Assembly: GCF_019186805.1 (NCBI RefSeq) | Contig: NZ_CP066783.1 | Location: 2,431,501-2,495,500 of the forward strand | Source: Comamonas fluminis | GTDB lineage: Bacteria > Pseudomonadota > Gammaproteobacteria > Burkholderiales > Burkholderiaceae_C | DNA length: 64,000 nt | Direction: 5' to 3' | Part shown: positions 6,837-15,121 of the stretch, one piece after another | Position numbering within the stretch: the stretch's first letter is position 1 | How the letters are laid out: each line of letters opens with the position of its first letter | The notes under the pieces: generated by a model | What the model saw: the letters and a program-made list of their open reading frames with translations, nothing else | What the model was told of the DNA's origin: nothing | The model's database searches: none | Program-made: the position numbers and the translations under genes

Positions 6837-8900
6837 TCACTCCACTGCCTCAACCGGCGCTGGAGCGCCGTTAATCAAGCCGTCAGCCGCAAAGGCAGCC
6901 TCCAACAGCCCGAGCATTTCCCGCTGATGTCTAAGCATGGCTCCGCCTGATGCCCACGCACTTTCAACCGAGAACGCCGAGTACATCGCCAAGGTCTTCA
7001 GGCTCTGACTCTGCTTTTCGCTCACCAGTTGCTTGAACTTGTCCTCCGGCCCTGAGTTGCCAAGGCGGGAGTTCATCGTATGACTGACCAGGCACAGATT
7101 ACCTAGAGCATGCAGATGGTCGTCATCCCACGAATTGCCCGTAAACAGCTCCGTCTGTGGGTGCAGGTGCTCCACTGAGCGGCGAGTGCTGGTGAAAGCA
7201 AAATCGCGCCACTCCTGCGCTCCCGGCTTGTCCTCATGCCTGGCCTGCAGCCAGAGCAAATAGTCCAGGAAATTGAAGTCCACCAGCCTAGCCCGCCCAT
7301 ACGTCAACTTGCTTGGCAGCGCCCTTACCAGTTCACTGTCCGGTCGATGGGGTTTAAAGAACTGTGTTGAACGGCGCACCAGTGCCTCATATGTCACTGG
7401 CTCAGGCCCGCCAGCGCCCTCCTCCAGCACAAAGGCCTTGGCCAACCCTTCCAGCGCCAGCAAAAACGCTGCGCCATCAATGGCTGTCTCAGCATCCTGC
7501 TGGTACAACCAGCGCAACACCCCTTGCAACCAGTGCTTACGCGTGGGCAGCATGTACGACACATGCAGCGCAGCCTGCAGCATTCGCAAGCGCTCTGCCC
7601 AGTCCTGGCCAGCATCATCAAAGGCGTTGACCCACAGCAACACGGCCTTGTCATTTCTGAACTTGCAGCGCTGCAATTGCCAGTGCTCCTCATCGCCTTG
7701 GCTGTCAACGCTGCTCTTAATCACATGCTGGTCCAGCAGAAACCGGCAGCGCAGCAACCTGAAGCCGAATTCCAGAATCTGATCCGCACCGCCACGCAGC
7801 AATGGCTCAAATGCCGTCAGCAAGTGTTTGTCGTCCAGCGGTGTGCTCTCAAATGCCTCACCCGGCATCATGGCCAGCACCTGCAGCAAGAAGTTGGGGA
7901 AGTTAATCACCGAGCCAAACTGGGCCTTGCTTTCCTCGTCCTCCTCATCGTCCCCTACCTGCGTGGCTACCAACTGCCCGCCAGCAATGCGAGGCCGGTC
8001 AGCAATCAGTTGCATCAATGATTTGGGCGCGGCTGTCGTCTCGTCAAGGCCACCAAAACACGCCACCAACTGCTGCGCATTTTTCACCAGCAGCAACCTG
8101 CCATCTGCAGCAAATATGCGCTTGCGCAAATCTGGCACGAACCCGGACTGCACCGACCTGTCCATCACAGCACAGGCATCCCACACCGTATGCAGCACCT
8201 TCATGGCCGCGTGCTCACCATGCTGCTGCAGCGCTCCCAGCAAACGAGCCTTCAGCACCTCGTGCTTAGCCAATTGCTCGCCGCGGTTGTTCATCACCTC
8301 GAAGTAGTGATTCAGGTCCGTTCGCGCGGGCAAATCCACCCGCAGCAGTTGAACGCGCTCCAGCAGGAAATGGGCAAACACCTTTCGGTGCGCTTCCGGC
8401 AACTCACGCAATAGACCCTCAATAATGGCTCGCCCTTCCCAGATGCTGCTTGCTCCGCTGGCATCGTCACCATCTGGTTTGTCCTTGGCCTGTGCTGCCG
8501 CCTGCAAAGGCTGCGCAAACACCGTCTTCAGCGCCTGACTCGAAGCCTCGCGGCACTCAAACTGCAAAGGCATGCGCGCCATCGCGCCTTCCAGCTCAGG
8601 GTACATGGCACGCAGCACTGACACCAGCAGGCTCAGCGTCGTCAGCCGCTGCTGGCCGTCCACCACCTCCCAGTGCTGATGCTGCTCGGTACGCCGCGCG
8701 TACACCACCAGAGTGCCGATGTAGTAGTCATGCACCAAATTCTGTGCATTGCGCTGGGCATAGTCGTTCACGTCGGCAATCAATTGACCGATCTCTCTCG
8801 CCCCCCAAGCATAGTTGCGCTGATACACAGGGATGGAATACAGCCCATCTGCCAGCACCTGCTGCACGGTCAGCAGTTGGGGCTCATGCTTGTTGTTCAT
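6837..8900 (-). CDS. DUF262-DUF1524 (GmrSD-like) restriction protein
   Basis: A 687-residue protein. The N-terminal DUF262 domain shows IPVYQRNYAWG (residues 23-33) and EVVDGQQRLTTLSLLV (about 78-93), a ParB/Srx-like fold thought to use nucleotides. The C-terminal part has the DUF1524 HNH-like signature SVEHLHPQT followed by LGNLCLVSHTMNSRLGN (about 575-625). The family includes GmrSD (type IV restriction of glucosylated hydroxymethylcytosine DNA), SspE and BrxU, all phage-defence nucleases that sense modified DNA. The ATG at 8900 overlaps the stop of the upstream DUF262 gene by 17 bp, indicating translational coupling and probably a joint function. Confidence 0.85.
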   Translation of the reverse strand: MNNKHEPQLLTVQQVLADGLYSIPVYQRNYAWGAREIGQLIADVNDYAQRNAQNLVHDYYIGTLVVYARRTEQHQHWEVVDGQQRLTTLSLLVSVLRAMYPELEGAMARMPLQFECREASSQALKTVFAQPLQAAAQAKDKPDGDDASGASSIWEGRAIIEGLLRELPEAHRKVFAHFLLERVQLLRVDLPARTDLNHYFEVMNNRGEQLAKHEVLKARLLGALQQHGEHAAMKVLHTVWDACAVMDRSVQSGFVPDLRKRIFAADGRLLLVKNAQQLVACFGGLDETTAAPKSLMQLIADRPRIAGGQLVATQVGDDEEDEESKAQFGSVINFPNFLLQVLAMMPGEAFESTPLDDKHLLTAFEPLLRGGADQILEFGFRLLRCRFLLDQHVIKSSVDSQGDEEHWQLQRCKFRNDKAVLLWVNAFDDAGQDWAERLRMLQAALHVSYMLPTRKHWLQGVLRWLYQQDAETAIDGAAFLLALEGLAKAFVLEEGAGGPEPVTYEALVRRSTQFFKPHRPDSELVRALPSKLTYGRARLVDFNFLDYLLWLQARHEDKPGAQEWRDFAFTSTRRSVEHLHPQTELFTGNSWDDDHLHALGNLCLVSHTMNSRLGNSGPEDKFKQLVSEKQSQSLKTLAMYSAFSVESAWASGGAMLRHQREMLGLLEAAFAADGLINGAPAPVEAVE

Positions 8901-10440
8901 GCTCTTCCTTCAGTGCACCTTGCCGCCAGTAGCCCAGCTTTTCCATCCAACCCTGCAACGCATCCAAGCCTTGTGATGGCGGCGTGCCGCGCTCGTAAAA
9001 GGCAGTGGGCAGCGAGATATTCAGGAACTCCTGCGGCGTGATTGCATCGCGCAGCACGGCAAACGGGTTGACCCCGCCCTCACTGGCAAATTTGTCCATG
9101 CTGCCCACCATCACCCGACGGTTGAGCAAGCGCGCATAAGCCCAGGCAAATGACAGCTCCACCGCCTGCGACAGCCCCTGCTCACCAAATTTGTCCACGT
9201 AGTACATCAGCAGCGCATCAAACACGGCGCGCACATGCGAGTCACCCTTGCGGTCACGCCCTGCATAGCGCCCCAGCGTCTCCAAGATGCCACGCGCGTC
9301 TTCAGCCAGTGCGTGCTCAAATTTTTGGGCCCAGGGAGGCAGCTTCCCCACTTCCTGCTTGTGATGAAAGCCCATGCTCCAGTAATGCTGCACCCAGTCA
9401 AAAAAGCGCAAGCCGTTGACCACAGGTGCATCAAGCTGACAGGGCCACACCTGCCCGCGCGTACCCGTATGGCTCTCCAGCAAATGCACCGCATCGTCCA
9501 GCATGCGCCACGCACGGCTCATGGGCGCGGCCGCACGGCTCTCCAGACTGATGCCTTTGAACACGCCCACATGCCGCTTGCCAAAATACTCGGCATCACG
9601 CCCACGGCTGCGCTGGCGGGTTTGAAACAGAAAACGAGCAAACAAGCGCTCTAGGTCGGGTTGCGAGCATCGCTCCCAAGCCTGCACGGCTTGCCCCTGT
9701 AACGCCAGCTCTGCCGGGCGCAACGCCCGCAGGTGAAAGGCCTTGAGCAAGTCATGCACGCACAACGGTTTGCCACGGCCGTTCTGTGCATCAAAAAACT
9801 GAAATGCCTCGGTCAGACTGTGCAACTGCACGCGCACCACCTCGCAGCGCTCCAGCAAAAACTCCACTTGCGCCTGCCCCCACTGCGCTTGCCGAATATG
9901 GCGTGCAATGGCCTGGTAGTTGGCCTGTACCTGCTGGTGCGACAAGGGACTGGGAAATTGCGGCTCAAACAGTTCCAGCGCTAATAACTCACGCTGCCAG
10001 GCTGGCTGCTGCTCTTCGGCAACTTCCCGGGCCGCAGCGCGCAAGGCATGCAGCACCAGCAGCAAAGTCACGGTGCGCTGCTGGCCGTCCACAATATGGT
10101 GCGATCTGCGCGCTGGCATGCCGCTTTGACCAGGCAGATCGACCGCCGACTCCACATGCACCACCACCGTGCCCATGCGGTAGCTGCTGGCCCCTTGCTC
10201 CTGTGCAGTGGCTTGGGTTTGCAACTCAATATCGCGCAGCAACTGCTGCACTTGCGGCAAGCCCCATTTGTAGGGACGCTGGTAGTCGGGAATGTTCAGT
10301 GCCTGGTCGCCAAGCCAGTCCTTGAGTTTGCAAATCTCAGCGCAAGCCTGCTGGGCCGAGATATGTGACAACTGAGCTTTCTCTGCTTCTGGTTCAGACA
10401 CATGTGCCTGCGAAACCGCCCTCTCGTTCATAAGCCCCAT
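8884..10440 (-). CDS. DUF262-only partner protein
   Basis: A 518-residue protein with the DUF262 motifs IPDYQRPYKW (about residues 49-58) and HHIVDGQQRTVTLLLVL (about 114-130). Its C-terminal half lacks the HxxP/HNH signature of DUF1524 and has no recognised nuclease motif. It sits directly upstream of, and overlaps, a second DUF262 protein that does carry DUF1524. One reading is a sensor or regulatory subunit paired with an effector; another is a diverged GmrS whose nuclease part was lost. It starts at ATG 10440 with a purine-rich upstream tract; a second ATG lies three codons on. Confidence 0.8.
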   Translation of the reverse strand: MGLMNERAVSQAHVSEPEAEKAQLSHISAQQACAEICKLKDWLGDQALNIPDYQRPYKWGLPQVQQLLRDIELQTQATAQEQGASSYRMGTVVVHVESAVDLPGQSGMPARRSHHIVDGQQRTVTLLLVLHALRAAAREVAEEQQPAWQRELLALELFEPQFPSPLSHQQVQANYQAIARHIRQAQWGQAQVEFLLERCEVVRVQLHSLTEAFQFFDAQNGRGKPLCVHDLLKAFHLRALRPAELALQGQAVQAWERCSQPDLERLFARFLFQTRQRSRGRDAEYFGKRHVGVFKGISLESRAAAPMSRAWRMLDDAVHLLESHTGTRGQVWPCQLDAPVVNGLRFFDWVQHYWSMGFHHKQEVGKLPPWAQKFEHALAEDARGILETLGRYAGRDRKGDSHVRAVFDALLMYYVDKFGEQGLSQAVELSFAWAYARLLNRRVMVGSMDKFASEGGVNPFAVLRDAITPQEFLNISLPTAFYERGTPPSQGLDALQGWMEKLGYWRQGALKEEHEQQA

Positions 10441-10584
10441 CTTTTTCTTTCTTGGTTATTTGGGATTGGCTGGTGATCTCCTCCGCCACCAAACGCACAT
10501 CACAGTCCCTAACTTACCAGCGTCACGCCTGTCAGGCGCTGCGGCAGAAGCATATTCAGCCCAGCACCTTGGCACAGTGCAGAT

Positions 10585-11505
10585 TCATACCCTGCCGTCT
10601 ACCGCATCACCTTCCAGAAATACATATTGCCGGTGGTATGCCAAATATGGCAAATGTTGAGGCTCCAACCGCTTACGCAAGCGCATTCCTGCCTCAATCC
10701 CCAGCAAAGCTGCATCGGCAACACGCAACTGGGGAGATAGAACGACCTCACCCTGCGCATCCAGCGTAATCAAGCCGCAATCGAAGGCTGCATCCCACTG
10801 TGCCGCCAGCAGCAAACCGTTGAACACACTGGTTTTCTCCTCCGGCGCAGAGGCTGCCCAGGGCTTGATATGTGAGGCGCGCAGCAAAGCGGCGTGCGAG
10901 ACACCAGAAATCGCACAAGCCCCATCCCAATACTGTTCCAGCGCCTGGCGAAAGCGGTCATGCCCCACACGGCGCGTAGTCAGAATGCTCGCATCTTGGC
11001 CCGGTGCTATGGCTACGGCAGAGCTACCCATTCCAAGATCGTGGCCCGGCACATGCGATGCATCCTGGCCAGCAACGCCCTCTGTGCTCAAGGCTTGTTC
11101 ATCCGGAGCTGCCTTAGCAGATGACTGAAGCTGAATCAGATCCCCCTCCGCCTTCACGTCTTGCTCTAACCACGCCAAACAACGCGAAAGCGCCGCTGAA
11201 CTGTCAAACGTCAGACCCACGCCATAGGGAATCGGCGTAGCTCCGGTATGCATGTGCTTGGGGAACAAGCCCATATTGCTGGAGTGAAAGTACTTCGCCC
11301 CCACTTCCACCCCATCTATGTGCAAGTCCTGCGCGCCAGAATGCGGGTGGGCCACCAGCACACTGGTGCCGCCCTTGCTTTGCAAATTCAGGTACAGCGG
11401 TAAGTCTGTGCCATTCTGGTAAGCCACCTTCTTCTTGGTGCGATTTTTTTCTTGATAACCACGGGCCAGCAGTATGGGCTCCACCACATCAACCGATAAA
11501 GACAT
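10585..11505 (-). CDS. HNH endonuclease with N-terminal recognition-like domain
   Basis: A 306-residue protein. The C-terminal half has an HNH_2-type core: CAISGVSHAALLRASHIKPWA (about residues 194-214) and NGLLLAAQWDAAFDCGLI (about 227-244), as in restriction HNH nucleases. The N-terminal ~100 residues form a separate globular-looking domain, joined by a low-complexity linker (about 120-170), and may recognise DNA or a modification. It lies between hsdS (105 bp gap) and the DUF262 pair (144 bp gap), all in one orientation. It may be an independent restriction enzyme or an accessory to the neighbouring systems. Confidence 0.75.
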   Translation of the reverse strand: MSLSVDVVEPILLARGYQEKNRTKKKVAYQNGTDLPLYLNLQSKGGTSVLVAHPHSGAQDLHIDGVEVGAKYFHSSNMGLFPKHMHTGATPIPYGVGLTFDSSAALSRCLAWLEQDVKAEGDLIQLQSSAKAAPDEQALSTEGVAGQDASHVPGHDLGMGSSAVAIAPGQDASILTTRRVGHDRFRQALEQYWDGACAISGVSHAALLRASHIKPWAASAPEEKTSVFNGLLLAAQWDAAFDCGLITLDAQGEVVLSPQLRVADAALLGIEAGMRLRKRLEPQHLPYLAYHRQYVFLEGDAVDGRV

Positions 11506-11610
11506 TCAAAAACTTTCGGGAAAAACCAAAGGCAACAGGACGCATTGCCCTGCCGCCGAAAACATAGCCTTGGTCACGTTGAGATCACGCAAAGGTCACA
11601 TGGATCGCCA

Positions 11611-13263
11611 TCAAGCCGCAGCCTGCTCCACCCACGCCTGCGCCAACAGTCCTTGGGTGTGGCGCGCCTGCGTGAGTTGATCGCGCAATTGCTGGCACAG
11701 AGCTCGCAATTCGTTCACGCGCGTGACGATGCGTGATTGCTCGGTGAGAGGTGGGAAAGCTACGACTATTGGATACACCTTTTTCCCAGATATAACTGGT
11801 TGCGCTGTTGCAGAGTCGTTCTCTTTTAAATTTGTAGCTCTCAACAGCCAATACAACCAACTCATATCTATAAAATTTTCTGAATATTTAGTAATGAAAG
11901 CATTATCAGTAACCCAAGCTTCTGAAGGGGTAACATGTACCGATCCACAGTAATATCCCACACGACCTATTACCAATGTAGGCTTGCTCACATTGGCCTT
12001 GTCATGATATCCATTAACTCCATTCCCCCCATAAACTGGAATAATCCCATCTTTCGCCATTTGTGCAGATGTAAGCCCATCACCTGAATTTATTCGAATC
12101 AAGCCCGCAAGCCTCACCCACTCCCACCCCAACGGCAGCACAAACGGTTTTTCCTCATCGCCAATCGCAGGCAACAGCGTATCCCGCTTGATTTTCCCTT
12201 CCGCAATCAAACGGTCTTTTTCGGTGCGAATTTTTTTCAGCAATTCGCTGGCAGGCTCATCGGTCGGGTCTTGCGGCACCAGCAGGCCGCGCACTGCGAG
12301 TTGGAGGATGGTTTGCTCCAGCGCATCAATGGCTTCGGGACGGTCCAGTAGCACATCAAAATGCGTGGCCACGCGCTGCCAGTTGTGGGCCAGCTCGGCA
12401 GCGTCTGCGCTTTGGGCCAGGCTGCCCAGCAGGGCTTGCAGCAATTGCTGATGCTGGATGGCTTCCAGTTGACCTTGAGCTTCCAGCGCATCGCAAAGCT
12501 GCATCAGGGATTCGACACGGGCGACGATGCGGGATTGTTCGGCGAGGGGTGGAAGTGGAAATGGTTTACTCTCGAAATAGCTACGCGGCAACCGCTTTTG
12601 CCCTGCGGAACCAGTCATAACCTCTTCACCATCCTTGAGAAATCCCGGCGTTTTCAGAAAAAGCAGAACGTATTTACGATCTATATCGCCTAGCGGCCGA
12701 ACAATATGAAGCTCTGTAGTTCCGGCCCCTATACCATTGCTTAAATTCTGAAATACTGTTGATTTTCCATTTTCAAAGCACGGTGTGATTTTTGCCACAC
12801 CCACATCACCTTCAGAAAATTGTGTAAATCCAGTTTTTATTTCTTGCCACAAACGAGTCTCTGATGCATGAGCCACCGAGAACTCCACAGGAATTGAGCT
12901 CATTTGCACAAATGAAGCCTTAACAGCATCTGCTTCCGAATTTCTTGGATTTATTAATCCAATCGTTTTAAGGTTTGACCACTCCCATCCCACCGGCAAT
13001 TCAAATGGAATTTCTTCTTCTATACTTAATGTAAGCGGCTTTTCTTTTTTAATCTTTCCCTCAGCCACCAGCCGCACTTTTTCTGCTTTGATGCGCTCCA
13101 GCAGCATGCTAGCCGGTTCCTCGCTCGCATCTTGTGGCACCAGTTTGCCCTGCACCGCCAGCGTCAAAATCAGCTCGCGCAGCTTTGCCACGCCCTGCGG
13201 CGCTTGCGCAATCACATCAAAATTAGAGAGCAGCTTGCGCGCACTATTGCTTGTTTTCAGCAT
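11611..13263 (-). CDS. hsdS: type I restriction-modification specificity subunit HsdS
   Basis: A 550-residue protein with two target-recognition domains, each preceded by the same pattern: LPVGWEWSNLKTIG (about residue 95) and LPLGWEWVRLAGLI (about 375), and followed by helical conserved regions (PPLAEQSRIVARVESLMQLCDALE and PPLTEQSRIVTRVNELRALCQQL). This is the usual HsdS duplication, defining a bipartite target sequence. Its recognition domains are more AT-rich than the neighbours, which is common for exchanged TRDs. It starts 42 bp after hsdM. Confidence 0.95.
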   Translation of the reverse strand: MLKTSNSARKLLSNFDVIAQAPQGVAKLRELILTLAVQGKLVPQDASEEPASMLLERIKAEKVRLVAEGKIKKEKPLTLSIEEEIPFELPVGWEWSNLKTIGLINPRNSEADAVKASFVQMSSIPVEFSVAHASETRLWQEIKTGFTQFSEGDVGVAKITPCFENGKSTVFQNLSNGIGAGTTELHIVRPLGDIDRKYVLLFLKTPGFLKDGEEVMTGSAGQKRLPRSYFESKPFPLPPLAEQSRIVARVESLMQLCDALEAQGQLEAIQHQQLLQALLGSLAQSADAAELAHNWQRVATHFDVLLDRPEAIDALEQTILQLAVRGLLVPQDPTDEPASELLKKIRTEKDRLIAEGKIKRDTLLPAIGDEEKPFVLPLGWEWVRLAGLIRINSGDGLTSAQMAKDGIIPVYGGNGVNGYHDKANVSKPTLVIGRVGYYCGSVHVTPSEAWVTDNAFITKYSENFIDMSWLYWLLRATNLKENDSATAQPVISGKKVYPIVVAFPPLTEQSRIVTRVNELRALCQQLRDQLTQARHTQGLLAQAWVEQAAA

Positions 13264-13305
13264 GTTTTAACCTTGAAACCCTTTATCTACGCACGCTAGT
13301 CGCTC

Positions 13306-15042
13306 TTAATTTTTCTCTGTCTCTGTGCTGTCGGCATCACCTGCAAGCGATTGCGCCAGCATGGCTTGGAGCTGGTTGCGCAGGTCTTGCGCCTTGGCCT
13401 GCAGTTGGCTGTAGGCAGCCAGTAGCTCGTCCGGGTCGTGGCTGACTTGCTCGGCCGCATGGGGATTTTTCTGGTCCAGATTGAACGTAGGCCAATAGAT
13501 AGCATCGCCAGCTTGCTGGGCCATATTGCTTGCCTGAGCAGCTTTCCTACTTTCCTCCGCCAAAGATTGGTGCTGCTGCTTAAGCTCAGCAAACGACTCC
13601 GTAATCTCTTTACCGTTTTCTTTCAGCTCATCTAATTGAAGCTTCACATCCGAGGCATCTGCTTTCAAACGCACAGAAAGTGATCGAAGTTTTTTCGCAT
13701 CCTCCCAGTGAGGAGTGGCCCGTTCTTTGGCATCGGCAATTTTTTCGCCGTAGTTCACCTTCCACGCTTGTTCGTTTTCCACACGGCTGGCAAAGCCGTC
13801 GGCAGCATTACCCCACCAGGCTTTCTCCACATCAAACTCTTCAATGCGGATGGGCTTGGTTTTGTTGTAGTTTTTGACGCCTTGCGGGTAGCGGTGCTCG
13901 TAGTACCAGACATGTTCGGTAGGCTGGCCCTTGGTGAAGAACAGCAGGTTGGTCTTGATGCCGGTATAGGGGTTGAACACGCCATTGGGCAGGCGCACGA
14001 TGGTGTGCAGATTGCACTCGTTGAGCAGCTTTTCTTTGATGCGGCTTTTGCTGCCTTCACCAAACAAGAAGCCATCGGGCAGCACCACGGCGGCGCGGCC
14101 ACCGTCTTTGAGCAGCTTCATGATGAGGATCATGAACAAGTCGGCCGTTTCACGGTTGCGCAGATCGGCCGGGAAACCGTCTTCAATACCGGGCTCTTCC
14201 GTGCCGCCAAAAGGTGGGTTGGTGAGGATGATGTCCACCTGATCGGCTTTGCCGTAATCGCGCAGCGGGCGGCTCAAGGTGTTGTCGTTCTTGATCTGGC
14301 TGGGCACTTCAATGCCGTGCAGCATCAGGTTGGTGACACACAGGCTGTGCGGCAGCGGCTTTTTCTCCACGCCGCGCACGGCGGTTTGCAGCAGCGCTTG
14401 CTGCTCGGGCGTTTGGGCCTGCTTGCGCAGTTGCTCAATAGCACACACCAGAAAGCCGCCGGTGCCGGTGGCGGGGTCCATCACTGTCTCTCCCAATTGG
14501 GGGTTGGTGATGTCCGTCATGAACTGGGTGACGGCGCGGGGCGTGTAGAACTCGCCCGCGTTGCCTGCCGCCTGCAGGTCTTTGAGCAGCTTTTCGTACA
14601 GGTCGTTGAACTGGTGGCGCTCTGCTTGGCGGTTGAAGTCGATCACCGCCAGCTTGTTGATGACCTGGCGCAGCAGGTGGCCGCTTTTCATGTAGTTGTA
14701 GGTGTCGTCAAACACGCTACGCAGCACATAGGCACGCGGGTTTTGCTCAATGCTGCCAGGCAGTTGCGCGAGCGTGGGTAGCAGCTCGTTATCGACAAAG
14801 CTCAGCAGCGCCTCGCCCGTCATGCCTTCTTCATCCGCAGCCCAGTCGCGCCAGCGCATGCCTGCGGGGATGGGGCTTTGGTAATTGTCCTGGGTGAATT
14901 CCAGCTCTTCTTCCAGCGCATCAAACACCTTCAGAAACAGCAGCCAGGTGAGCTGGGACAGACGCTGGGCATCACCGTCCACGCCGCTGTCCTGGCGCAT
15001 GATGTCTTGGATGGATTTGATTGTGGATGACAGGTTGGACAT
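13306..15042 (-). CDS. hsdM: type I restriction-modification DNA methyltransferase HsdM
   Basis: A 578-residue N6-adenine methyltransferase. It has an N-terminal HsdM_N helical domain, then AdoMet motif I (MDPATGTGGFLVCA, about residues 187-200) and catalytic motif IV NPPFGG (about 277). The C-terminal ~90 residues are a coiled coil rich in Gln/Ala. With HsdS it methylates the recognition site; with HsdR it forms the restriction complex. The ATG at 15042 lies 21 bp after the T-run of a strong terminator that follows hsdR, so expression depends on read-through or a nearby promoter. No clear ribosome site is seen. Confidence 0.95.
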   Translation of the reverse strand: MSNLSSTIKSIQDIMRQDSGVDGDAQRLSQLTWLLFLKVFDALEEELEFTQDNYQSPIPAGMRWRDWAADEEGMTGEALLSFVDNELLPTLAQLPGSIEQNPRAYVLRSVFDDTYNYMKSGHLLRQVINKLAVIDFNRQAERHQFNDLYEKLLKDLQAAGNAGEFYTPRAVTQFMTDITNPQLGETVMDPATGTGGFLVCAIEQLRKQAQTPEQQALLQTAVRGVEKKPLPHSLCVTNLMLHGIEVPSQIKNDNTLSRPLRDYGKADQVDIILTNPPFGGTEEPGIEDGFPADLRNRETADLFMILIMKLLKDGGRAAVVLPDGFLFGEGSKSRIKEKLLNECNLHTIVRLPNGVFNPYTGIKTNLLFFTKGQPTEHVWYYEHRYPQGVKNYNKTKPIRIEEFDVEKAWWGNAADGFASRVENEQAWKVNYGEKIADAKERATPHWEDAKKLRSLSVRLKADASDVKLQLDELKENGKEITESFAELKQQHQSLAEESRKAAQASNMAQQAGDAIYWPTFNLDQKNPHAAEQVSHDPDELLAAYSQLQAKAQDLRNQLQAMLAQSLAGDADSTETEKN

Positions 15043-15063
15043 GCTGCGAACTTCGAATATCTG

Positions 15064-15105
15064 AAAAAAAATGCTGCCAGCACTTATGAATCAAGCGCTG
15101 GCAGC
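15064..15105 (-). terminator. Rho-independent terminator between hsdR and hsdM
   Basis: On the minus strand a perfect 9-bp stem, GCTGCCAGC (15105-15097) with GCTGGCAGC (15081-15073), has a 15-nt loop and is followed by AT and about seven T. It lies after the hsdR stop and just before the hsdM start. Part of it overlaps a copy of the dispersed host repeat. Confidence 0.75.
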
Positions 15106-15117
15106 TATCTATTTTGA
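15086..15117 (+). repeat. dispersed GCGCT..GCAGCTATC repeat, copy A
   Basis: Contains TCAAGCGCTGGCAGCTATCT, matching the core seen at several chromosomal sites in the window. Here it forms part of the hsdR terminator. Confidence 0.5.
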
Positions 15118-15121
15118 AGGT

